NCBI RefSeq assembly: GCF_003086295.3
Contig: NC_092042.1
Span: 42,021,419 to 42,085,418, forward strand
From: Arachis hypogaea
Taxonomy: Eukaryota; Streptophyta; Magnoliopsida; Fabales; Fabaceae
Direction of reading: 5' to 3'
Length of the DNA stretch: 64,000 nucleotides
Within the stretch, counting starts at the first letter, position 1. Every line of letters starts with the position of its first letter. Positions 54,945 to 64,000 of the stretch are shown in pieces. Under the pieces are notes generated by a model. It did no database searches. It had not been told where the DNA came from and saw nothing but the letters and a program-made list of their open reading frames with translations. The position numbers and the translations under genes were made by a program.

Positions 54945-56857
54945 TGATGAGAGAGATTTGCTCGGTGGTCTAGATTTTCTTCTTATAAAAAGAATTACTT
55001 CGTTGTAAGCATAGCTCCAAACCAACAAACAATACTCACATCAAAAATATTGAGTTGTCACATGTACAAACCCCAATGAAAATTAACCGAAGTATTTAGA
55101 CTCCAGGTCGTCTCACAAGGAATTGCAATGAAATGCTCAATTATTGGCTATGAAGTATGTTTTGGGGTTTTTGATAAGAGGCATGAAAGATAAATGGCAA
55201 TGAAAATAAACTAACAACTAGAAATCTCTTGACAAGGAATGAGAATTAGAAGTCCTATCCTAGTTATCCTCCTCAATTGTGACCACAATTATCCATTGCA
55301 ACCACTTAGTTAACCTCTAACCATGGAAGAAAGTTGAGTGAATGAATCAATTTGATTCCACAAGTCCTAGCCAACTCCTAAGGGAAAGACTAGTGTTAGT
55401 GGTATCCAAATCAATTAGCAACTTCCAATTGTCAATCAATCAAAGGAATTAGATAACTCAAGCGTCACTAATTACTCCACCAAGGTCAAGAGTAAAGAGA
55501 ACTAACAAAAGAAATAGAAAAGTACTCTTGGCTAGACATAGGTAATTGAGATTACCATCCTTGTCTACAAACCATGTATTGATAATTATGAGAGGCCAAC
55601 CTATTAAGTCTACTTCCAAAGCCTTAAGTACGTAATATCTACTCCTAGGCTTGAAGTACGTCAAATAGGCTTGATCACATCAACCCATAAGGTCTAACCT
55701 CACTACTAATTAACCTAGTAGTAGGCTAGTGTCAATGGATATCAAATTGATCACCAAGGATTCTCAAATCACCAATTCATTGAAACCCAATGACTCAAGG
55801 TCACTCAATTCCCTTAGCCTAGGCCAAGAGTAGAGGAAACTACTCAAAAACTAGTGAAAATATTTTATCAAACACTTAGTGTGCAAGAAAAGTAAACATC
55901 ATAAAATGCGAGAATTAAAAGAAACCCAGAACCATCATAAACAAGAAATCAATAATAGCAAGCAAGATCAAAATAAAGGAACATGGAAACATAAATTTAC
56001 ATTAAAGAAAATTGAAATCAACAAATGTTCATAAACATAAAAGAGGACAAAATAAGAGATTAACAAGAGAAACTAGAAGAACAAAGACAATAGAACACTA
56101 AAATGTAAAGAGAATTGAAATCAAAACAAGAATTAAAAGATGAATTTGAGAGTGATTAACCTAACTTTATCCTAATTTCTATCCTAAATCTAGAGAGAGG
56201 AGAGAGAGCCTCTCTCTCTAGAATTCTAGCCTAAAACATGGTGAAAACTAAAATATGGCTACTTGGTTCATTCCCCCTTCAATCCTTGGGTTCAATAGCA
56301 TCAGAAATGAGTTGGATTGGGCCCAAAATGAGCTAGAAACCGCTGGCCACGAGTTGCTCTTTAGTGGGTCACGTGCTCAATCGGCGCGTCCGCGCACATT
56401 GCACATGCGCGCCCCTACACTCGAAGCAACATATAGCAAAATTTATATCATTTCGAAGCCTCGAATGTTAGCTTTCCAACGCAACTAGAACTGCCTTATT
56501 TGGACCTCTGTAGCTCATGTTATGGTTGTTTGAGTGCAAAGAGGTCAGGCTTGACAGCTTTACGGTTCCTTCATTTCTTCATGGGTTCTCCCACTTTGCA
56601 TGCTTTTCTCCTCACTTATTCCATTCAATACTTGCCTTATGAACCTGAAATCACTCAACAAACATATCAAGGCATCGAATGGAATTTAAAGTGAATTAAA
56701 TTTAGCTATTTTAGGGCCTAAAAAGCATGTTTTCACATTTAAGCACAAATCAAGGGAGAATTGCAAAACCATACTATTTCATTGAATAAATGTGAGAAAA
56801 AGGTGATAAAATCCCCCAAAATAAGTACAAGATAAACCATAAAATCGAGGTTTATCA
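54945..56857 (-). mobile_element. Element C, 5' LTR
   Basis: 1913 bp, TGATGAGAGAG to GGTTTATCA, matching the split 3' LTR. The adjacent PBS identifies it as the 5' copy. Confidence 0.92.
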
Positions 56858-56862
56858 GTCGT

Positions 56863-57805
56863 CTCTCAAAGGAATTGCAGGGAAGTGTTCTTATAATTGG
56901 TTATATAAAGGTATATATTGAGGTTTTTGAAATAAGAAATAAGAAATATAAATTGCAAAGGAGATCAAATGACAAAAAGAGGTATTGGCAAGGTTTGGTG
57001 GTCAAGGATCTCTATCCTTATCACTAACCACAACATGATAATTGCAAGGATCAATCCCATTAAATCATCCTCTAACTTAGTAAAGGAAAGTCAAATAAGT
57101 TATATCAATCCAAGTCCATAAGTCCTAGCTCTCCACTAATTCAATTAGTGAGAACTAGAGTTAATGGCTCCAATCATCAATTACTTGGACATTAATAACT
57201 CAAGAGTTCCTAAGTTACCATCCCAAGCCAAGAACATAAAAGTCTAAATTAAAATCCTCCCAAGCATTTCATTAAACACTTGGAAGGCACAAAATAAAAA
57301 CATAGGAAATTAATAAGAGAGTATTAAATCTAAACAATCAATTGTAAATATAAATAAGGACAATTGAAAGAAGAAGCAATAAACATAAAATACCTCAAGT
57401 TTTATTAATAAGAATTTGAATCTAACATGAAGAGTTCATAAACTAAATTAGCAAAATAAAGTAATCAACAAGAAAAATAAATAAACTAGAATGCTTGAAC
57501 AAATAAAAGTAGAAGATAAACTAAATTAAAGGAACATTGAACCTGGATTTGATAAGAAATAAACCTAAAACTAAGAAAAGCCCTAAAACTACATCTAGAA
57601 ACCTAAAATTATGTGAATGCGTAGTATCCCCCTCATTCCTCCACTCTGCAGTCTCTAATCTATGTTTTTTGGGTCGAAAACTTGGTCAAAAACAGCCCAA
57701 AAATCGCTGGGGGCAATTTCTGATACGTACAGTACGTGCTTATTTGCCGCACTATCCATGCGTACGCGTGCTTTGCGCGTGCGCGTCGCCTTACAGAAAG
57801 GAAAC
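56863..57805 (-). mobile_element. Element G, 5' LTR, second piece
   Basis: Resumes exactly where 28479 left off (CTCTCAAAGGAATTGCAGGG) and matches 10655-11628. It includes a CpG palindrome patch (57725-57790). It is interrupted by F after GAAAC (57801-57805); the last roughly 430 bp of the LTR must lie beyond the window. Confidence 0.85.
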
Positions 57806-58252
57806 TGTTCCGAGGGTTACCTGAAACGTGTAGCTCGGTCGTCTGGTTAGACCCGAGGTGGGGGTTTAGTGACCCGAGCTTGATATGCAGAGTGGTTGGT
57901 GGTTGTACCTGCAATGACACTCCGATGCTTAAGTTAGCATGGGTCCAAGCAGATATGTGTAGAATGTGAATGAATGCCATACCTGGGTGCTCCAGTGTAT
58001 TTATAGTAGTTGGCCGTGATCTTCCCTGGATAAGATATTCTTATCTTATCTTATCTTTTGGGAGTTTTATCTCTATCTTTGTGGAACTGCCTTTTTCTAG
58101 GCCTTTTCGGCCTTTAGGTTTGGGCTGCGTTCCTTTTGATGGGCCTTCCTTGTTCTTTTGTCCGAGGTCCGACCTTTAGGTGTAAGCTTTAGGGCAAGGT
58201 CGGACCTCTCACGAATTTGCCGAGTTGGAGGACCCCGGTCAGGGTATGAACA
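57806..58252 (-). mobile_element. Element F, 3' LTR
   Basis: 447 bp, plus-strand edges TGTTCCGAGG and GTATGAACA, inverted relative to the E LTR. TATA box on the minus strand at 57998-58005. The polypurine tract follows at 58253-58267. Confidence 0.92.
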
Positions 58253-58267
58253 GTGCCCCTGCCCGAG

Positions 58268-58880
58268 TTCGTCCTTTTTGGGAGGTCGTGCTCGGGCATA
58301 GTAGTTTTTCAAAATTCAAAAATGGCCGTTCCTGCATTTATTGCATTTTACCGTTTCTCCTCGATTTCCGTTCGGGCTCTGTGAAGGCTTTATTTATTTG
58401 CTCCCTTCCTTTTTTCCTGCGTTTTGTTTTTTCTTTATGCTTTTTCGAGCACCACTTCTTCTTTCTCTTTTGTTCTGCTTCCCTGAATCTTTCCGTGTGT
58501 CTTTCCGGGGTTTCCTCTGTGCCGTCATTTCGTTTGCTTCGGAGCTCGTCGTCTTCGTTTCTTTCTTCCAGGTTTGTTCCCATGTTTCTCTTTTCTTGTG
58601 ATCATATGCTTCTGTTCTTTGTGTGGCCCTTGTTTTGTTTCTTTTTCTTTATGCCTGGGTTGCCCCAAAAAGAGGCGCCGCCATTGCTGTTGTTTGTATA
58701 TGGGGGGGTTCTTTTTTGTTCTCTGGTATTTTTGTTCCGGGTTGCCGCATTTTTCTTCGTGGGGTTTTTGTTTCTTGCTTTGCTGAATGGGTTTTCGCTG
58801 TCTTCTTTATGTGATTTTTGCTTGCTGTTGTATTCTTCTTTGTAGGTAAGAATTTTTTGTCTCGAAAGGTTCTTCAAGTG
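58268..58880 (+). promoter_or_regulatory. Upstream region of the F antisense gene
   Basis: T-rich, with the 206-codon frame 58225-58845 made of F/L/S/C residues; I regard it as leader or intron rather than protein. TTCTTTGTAG/GTAAGAAT at 58842-58858 holds an acceptor-like and a donor-like site back to back, 23-38 bases before the ATG. Confidence 0.4.
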
Positions 58881-61800
58881 ATGTCGACTAAAATCCCATG
58901 TGGTCTTGGTTGGGTAGACCCTCTTCCTCTAAGAGTCCCTTCTGTGGTAGATTCTGAGTATTTAGCTAGGTTCCGTAGGCACTGTAGCATATGTGAAAAT
59001 AGAGAGTCTGAGAGGGATTATGAACTAGTAGCCCCGGATTCCGAGGAGAGAGTGTGCTTCCCGCCCCTAGATAGTTCCGAGAAACTCTTCTTTTATGCTT
59101 ATGATTGTTTTTTCTCTAAGCTGAGTGTCCGACTTCCCTTTACCGATCTGGAGTCCGAGGTGTTATGGTCTTGTAATCTTGCCCCTACGCAGCTCCATCC
59201 AAATTCTTGGGCGTTTTTAAAGCTGTTTCAACTTTTGTGTCAGTTTTTGGGCGTCGCTCCCTCTATTTCTCTTTTTTCCTATTTGTTTGTGTTGACGAAG
59301 CCGGGGTCGGGTGGAGGGAAGGTATCTTGGGTCTCTTTTAGGGCTAACCAGGGAAGGAAGTTTTGTACCCTGTATCATGAGTCCTTTCATGATTTTAAGA
59401 ACTTTTATTTCAAGGTCCGAGCTACTGGAGACGTCCGACCTTTCTTTCTAGATGAGAGTGGGGAGCCTTCTTTTCCTCTTTGTTGGCAGGAGAATGTAGT
59501 GTCTACTAAGTATACCCTTGAGAGTCTAGATGAGGTGGAGCAGGCTTTTGTGGGTGTGGTGAGCAGTTTATGGGGTCGGGCACCTCACTTGGACACGAAG
59601 AAAATGTTGGGAGATCCAAGCCTTCTCCGTTCCGAGTTAGGTAGTTCCCGACCTCTCCGAGATTCATCTTTTTTAGTATTTTGGCTTTGCTTGTTTTGGT
59701 GGAATTTCTGTTGTGGTAATCCTTTTTCTTTTGACTTCTGCAGAGATGTCTTCTCAGGCGGATTCCATGAAGTACCTTCGTCGGACGAAGAAGTCTATGG
59801 CTGCTCGAAATATCGAGGCTGGGGAGGCTTCTGCCCGATCTTCTCCGAAGAAGACTACTGTGGGTGTCACTACTCGGTCGAAGACTATTCCGACTCCCCA
59901 GTTCCGAGCTATAAATCAAGATCCTCCGACCTCTGGACCCGGTAACTCTTCCCCGCCTTCGTCCTCGGGTCCTTGGTGGACGAAATTGTGATCACATCAA
60001 TATAGCATTAATATATTTATTGTAGAATTGTGGGACTTAGGATTTTTGGTACGAGTGGGCACAATTCCGTTCAACTAACCAGCAAGTGTACTGGGTCGTC
60101 CAAGTAATACCTTACGTGAGTAAGGGTCGAATCCACAGAGATTATTGGTTTGAAGCAATCAATATTTATTTTATTAGTCTTAGTTAGGATGTCAACAAGG
60201 ATTAATTTGGATTAAAAGTGAAATTACTGGAATTGATAAAAGAGGGAACAATGTTACTTTGATTTGCAGTAATGGGAAACATGTTGGAGTTTTGGAGATG
60301 CTTTGTCCTCTGACTTCAACTCTTCCTTGAAATCCTCTTCTCACACGCAGGTTCCTTCCATGGCAAGCTCTATGTAGGGTGTCACCGTTGTCAGTGGCTA
60401 CTTCCCATCCTCGCAGTGAAAACTATGCTCACGCACTCTGTCACAGTACGGCTAATCACCGGTTGGTTCTCGCTCCTACTGGAATAGAATCACTCTTTTG
60501 CGTCTGTCACTAACGCCCAGCAGGTTAAAGTTTGAAGCACGTCACAGTCATTCAATCCCGGAATCCTACTCGGAATACCACAGACAAGGTTTAGACTTTC
60601 CGGATTCTCATGAATGCTGCCATCAATCCGGCTTATACCACGAAGATTCTGTTGGGGAATCTAAGAGATATTCATTCAATCTGATGTAGAACGGAGGTGG
60701 TTGTCAGGCACACGTTCATGGGTTGAGGAAGGTGATGAGTGTCACGGATCATCACCTTCTCCACAGTTAAGCGCGAATAAACATCTTAGATAAGAACAGG
60801 CGTGTTTGAATGGAAAACAAAGGAATTGTATTAAATCATCGAGACGCTGCAGAGCTCCTCACCCCCAACAATGGAGTTTAGAGACTCATGCCGTCACAAA
60901 GTATGTAATTCAGATCTGAAAATGTCATGAGGTACAAGATATGTCTGTAAAAGTTGTTTAAATAGTAAACTAGTAACCTAGGTTTACAGAAAATGAATAC
61001 ACTAAGATAATTGGTGCAGAAATCCACTTCTGGGGCCCACTTGGTGTGTGCTGGGGCTGAGACTAAAGCTTTCCACGTGCAAAGGCCTTTCTTGGCGTCA
61101 AACTTCAGGTTATGACGTGTTTTGGGCGTTCAACTCCGGATAATGACGTTTTTCTGGCGTTTAACTCCAGACAGCAGCATGAACTTGGCGTTTAACGCCA
61201 AGTTACGTCGTTTATCCTCGCTCAAAGTATGGACTATTATATATTTCTGGAAAGCCCTGGATGTCTACTTTCCAACGCCGTTGAGAGCGCGCCAATTGGA
61301 CTCCTGTAGCTCCAGAAAATCCATTTCGAGTGCAGGGAGGTCAGGATCCAACAGCATCAGCAGTCCTTTTTCAGCCTAAGTCAGATTTTTGCTCAGCTCC
61401 CTCAATTTCAGCCAGAAAATACCTGAAATCACAGAAAAACACACAAACTCATAGTAAAGTCCAGAAATATGATTTTTTGCCTAAAAACTAATATTATTCT
61501 ACTAAAAACTAACTAAAACATGCTAAAATCTACATGAAATTACCCCCAAAAAGCGTACAAAATATCCGCTCATCAGTCCTCCTCCCAAGAAACAGAAGAC
61601 CTCTCAAGAGCTTGCGGGTTTTAATGACAAGGATTTTGATGCTCTTGGTTGGGTTGAACAGCATATTCTCCCTCAGACTTTTATTTCTACTGATGATGTG
61701 TCTATGGAGCACCATTTTCAGTATATGGCGCGGAGCTGTGTCCGGATGGCTAGTCTTCATGCCGCTATTGCCCGGGAGTTCAAGAAATCCCCCCTTGGTG

Positions 61801-62378
61801 CGACCAGCTCCCGACTTGAGAAGGCTCAGTCTGAGTTCGAGAGGATTAGTGAACTGAAGGCTGCTAGGATTATTGAGCTGGAGGCATCTTTGGAGAAAGA
61901 GAAAGCTAAAGCTACCGCAGCTGTGGCGGCAGCGAATGCATCTGAGGAGATGGCGAAGGTGGCGAGGGAGAATTATACTCGGACATATGCTGAGCTTGTG
62001 GAGACAAAGGAGAGATTGCAATCTGCTCAGGATGATTTTTACGAGCTAGAAGGTCATGTAGCTAAGGGTATGGATGCTATGTTTGAAAATTTGAAGGCTC
62101 AGGTCCGGGTTCTTGCTCCCGACCTGGATCTGAGCTTATTCAGTACGGATAACGTTGTTGTGGAGGGAAAGATTGTTCCTGCTCCCAACGAGGATGAGGT
62201 TCCGGTGTCCGACCCCAAAGTTCCGGTTGTGAACCCGACTTTACCTTTGGCCGGGGATGGATCTGGTGTGGAGGTTTTAAACCGAGATGACGGTGCTGTC
62301 GATGCTGTCCCGATTTCTATGTTTCCTCCGCAGCCTTCTGTCGATGTGGAGTCCGGAAAGGATCTTGATTCTCTGTAA
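58881..62378 (+). CDS. Antisense gene of element F, 595 codons in two exons, split by solo LTR I
   Basis: Exon 1 58881-59640 (760 nt), intron 59641-59743, exon 2 59744-59973 and, after solo LTR I and one target copy, 61581-62378. The lengths 760+230+798 make 1788 nt, exactly 596 codons including the stop, with no internal stop seen. Start ATG 58881 (MSTKIPCGLGWVDP). Residues about 70-200 resemble the family annotated as putative gypsy type transposon (Transposase_28): FSKLSVRLPFTDLE, LHPNSWAFLKLFQLLCQFLG, VSWVSFRANQGRKF. Exon 2 begins MSSQADSMKYLRRTKKS, a basic segment, then a coiled coil (KAARIIELEASLEKEKAKA, LVETKERLQSAQDDFYELEG) and an acidic tail. It is transcribed opposite to gag-pol. 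Before LTR I arrived it was evidently intact. Confidence 0.8.
59641..59743 (+). other. Intron of the F antisense gene
   Basis: 103 bp, GTAGTTCCCG to GACTTCTGCAG, pyrimidine-rich before the acceptor. Removing it joins codon phases so that the frame stays open. Confidence 0.72.
59974..61575 (-). mobile_element. Solo LTR I (A/B-related family)
   Basis: 1602 bp, plus-strand edges TGGTGGACGAAATTG and CCGCTCATCA, target duplication GTCCT (59969-59973 and 61576-61580). Inverted relative to B. Contains the palindrome group (61090-61205). It sits in exon 2 of the F antisense gene. Confidence 0.92.
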
Positions 62379-63154
62379 TCCTTTTTATCTTTGGTTTTTT
62401 GCCCAGCCTGTGGGCTCTTTTGTTTTTGGATGGTTTCTGTGAATGCTTTGGACACCTTTTTGCTATTAGCTACTTGTAGTAACTTTTTAGCTTATTATGC
62501 GGTGTTTTGTTCGCGTTTTGACTTTTTGTTCCGCTTTTATGCTTTTTAGTTGTTTTTGGATAACAACCTTTTAGCTAGCGCTTTGAAACTTTTGTTTTAC
62601 CCTTTCCTTTGATTTCATTTTTTTCGCTTGTACTTTTTAGTTGTTTTTGTATGGCAACTTTTTAGTAAGCGTTTTCGAAATCTTTGTTTTCGCCGTTTTA
62701 AGGCTTCCTTCTTGGGTCCGGGCGTTTTCTCGGACATCGGGCAGGGGCGGTCGAGTACTTCCCTTTGTTGGGTCCGACCTTGTCGTTGGTCGGCCTTTTA
62801 AGTTATTTTTGTAATCTCTTTTTTTTGGCTTTTTGAGCCTTTTCAGAGTTGCTTTATAACTTCTCACATTAATTTGAACCTCGTCGCTTTATCTTTGCCG
62901 ACCTTGTGTGGTCTCTTGGCAATGATTTTTTGCGTTTTGCCGAGCATAAATTAATGCGCCTTGGCGGGGTACTTTTTCAGGATTTGTTTCATCACGAGGA
63001 AGAAGAAAAGAAAATAGAAAAATTTGATTAGTATTAAAAAAGAAAGAATATTTACAGAGTGTTTACCCTTGACTAGGTCGGGTGCCTTACTTGACCGGGT
63101 GTCTCATTAAAAAACCCTTGTAGGGAAAAAGAGTACACCTCGGGTTATCTTTTT
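62379..63154 (-). other. Element F 3' spacer between pol and the antisense gene
   Basis: Counterpart of 49197-50017 with the same repeated TTTTAGTTGTTTTT.GGATAACAACTTTTTAG-like words. No ORF supported. Confidence 0.6.
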
Positions 63155-64000
63155 CTAGCTGTAGTATCGTCTTAGATTATAGGCGTGCCAGGCCCTGGGC
63201 AACTCATTGCCTTCTAGGTCGGATATTTTGTAATAGCCTGTTCCTAAGACTTCTGTTACCTTGTAGGGCCCTTTCCAATTTGCAGCTAGCTTTCCTTCTC
63301 CCGACTTTTGTGTTCCGATGTCATTTCGGATTAGAATCAGGTCGTGAATGGAGAAGCTTCGTTTTATTACTTTCTGATTGTATCTGAGGGCCGTTCGCCG
63401 TTTTAAGGCTTCTTCTCGGATCCGAGCTCTTTCTCGGACCTCGGGGAGGAGGTCGAGTTCTTCCCTTTGTGCCTGCGGGTTACCTTCTTCGTTGTAGAAG
63501 ATGCTTCTGGGTGACCCTTCATCTATTTCGATAGGAATCATTGCCTCCATCCCGTAAGCTAGTCGGAATGGTGATTCTCCCGTTGTAGAGTGTGGAGTTG
63601 TCCGATATGCCCATAGTACCTGGGGGAGCTCCTCGGCCCATGCCCCTTTGGCCTCTTGGAGTCTTCGTTTTAACCCGGCCAAGATGACTTTATTTGCGGC
63701 CTCTGCTTGTCCATTGGCTTGTGGGTGCTCGACTGAGGTGAATTGCTGTTTGATTTTTAGCTCGGCCACCAAGTTCTGAAAACTTGTGTCTGTGAACTGT
63801 GTTCCATTGTCTGTGGTGATGGAGTAGGGGACTCCGAACCTTGTGACGATGTTTTTGTATAGGAATTTGCGGCTTTTCTGAGCCGTGATGGTGGCCAAGG
63901 GCTCAGCTTCGATCCACTTTGTGAAGTAGTCGACCCCTACTATGAGGTATTTGACTTGTCCCGGTCCTTGCGGGAACGGGCCGAGTAGGTCAAGTCCCCA
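63155..64000 (-). CDS. Element F integrase, C-terminal part (cut by window end)
   Basis: The frame is open from the window edge (WGLDLLGPFPQGPGQ at the extreme right) down to the stop at 63155, 281 codons visible. The first catalytic aspartate is in WGLDLLG, the second in TTDNGTQFTDTSF, and glutamate in HPQANGQAEAANK. The C-terminal domain has RNDIGTQKSGEGKLAANWKG and ends at NLRRYYS as in E. It has no stop or shift in this part, unlike E. The start and the zinc finger are beyond the window. Confidence 0.9.
   Translation of the reverse strand, partial: WGLDLLGPFPQGPGQVKYLIVGVDYFTKWIEAEPLATITAQKSRKFLYKNIVTRFGVPYSITTDNGTQFTDTSFQNLVAELKIKQQFTSVEHPQANGQAEAANKVILAGLKRRLQEAKGAWAEELPQVLWAYRTTPHSTTGESPFRLAYGMEAMIPIEIDEGSPRSIFYNEEGNPQAQREELDLLPEVRERARIREEALKRRTALRYNQKVIKRSFSIHDLILIRNDIGTQKSGEGKLAANWKGPYKVTEVLGTGYYKISDLEGNELPRAWHAYNLRRYYS

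Larger units (their letters stand above)
28480..56857 (-). mobile_element. Element C, non-autonomous LTR retrotransposon (split by B and E)
   Basis: Minus-strand element with both LTRs exactly 1913 bp once B and one ATTCC copy are removed. Target duplication is GTTGT on the left (28475-28479) and GTCGT on the right (56858-56862), one transition apart, inside the 5' LTR of G. After removing E the interior is about 4.65 kb: PBS, one 533-codon ORF, the TGGG hairpin, a CpG palindrome cluster, a noncoding region and a polypurine tract. No RT, RNase H or integrase is present. Confidence 0.88.
57806..64000 (-). mobile_element. Element F, Tat-type retrotransposon, second copy of the E family (runs off the window)
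   Basis: Minus-strand copy of the E family: 3' LTR 57806-58252, polypurine tract, antisense gene on the plus strand, 3' spacer, then integrase. The rest of pol, gag and the 5' LTR are beyond 64000. It is more divergent from E than the E LTRs are from each other. Left target flank GAAAC. Confidence 0.92.

Noticed and set aside
58225..58845. 206-codon ORF upstream of the F antisense gene
   Set aside because: Almost entirely F, L, S and C from T-rich DNA. The matching E region (51831-52322) is not conserved as protein, so it is more likely leader or intron.

Overview
The window is plant nuclear DNA made almost entirely of nested LTR retrotransposons. No ordinary host gene could be supported. 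Three things point to a legume, most likely peanut (Arachis): the very common palindromes of the GGCGTTNAACGCC type, the Athila-type and Tat-type Ty3/gypsy proteins, and primer-binding sites that match plant tRNA-Asp. The organism call is an inference.

Layout. Positions 1-8264 and 9922-10494 are older, mostly AT-rich sequence. They hold one end of a CACTA-type transposon (to 2215), a decayed Ty1/copia RNase H fragment (2224-2790), and an unclassified repeat (here K). K is split by a solo LTR (J, 8265-9921, TSD TGCAT). From 10495 to the window end lies one stack of insertions. The base is a minus-strand element G (3' LTR 10495-12052, internal part 12053-14674, PBS 28302-28319, 5' LTR pieces 28323-28479 and 56863-57805). 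Into G went three elements. A (14675-28259, minus) is Athila type with gag, protease, RT, RNase H, integrase and an extra ORF, all decayed except the extra ORF. C (28480-56857, minus) has 1913-bp LTRs, no RT and an intact 533-codon ORF. F (57806 to beyond 64000, minus) is Tat type. A carries solo LTR H (16808-18282, TSD GCCCT). C carries B in its 3' LTR (29347-39752, plus, 1716-bp LTRs, TSD ATTCC) and E in its interior (43526-53007, plus, 448-bp LTRs, TSD ACAAC). F carries solo LTR I (59974-61575, TSD GTCCT).

How the parts relate. A and B have related LTRs, gag, extra ORF and 3' noncoding region, but B has no RT, RNase H or integrase. B therefore looks like a non-autonomous partner of an A-like element, similar to the published peanut FIDEL/Feral pair; that naming is a guess. 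E and F are two copies of one Tat-type family. Besides gag-pol they carry an antisense gene in the 3' region. In F this gene reads as 595 codons in two exons with a 103-bp GT-AG intron, interrupted only by solo LTR I.

The most unusual signals are at nucleic-acid level. (1) A hairpin whose sense-strand loop is AGGA (GGGA in one copy), followed about 10-15 nt later by an AAGTKTGGKG motif, lies just before the 3' LTR and again internally in A, B, C and G, with base-pair changes that keep the stem. (2) A second hairpin, TGGG-AGRCAM-CCCA, sits after the coding region in the same four elements, also with compensatory stem changes. (3) There are regularly spaced palindrome arrays, GGCGTT/AACGCC in A and B and ACGCGTACGCGT in G and C. 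All comparisons were made by eye.
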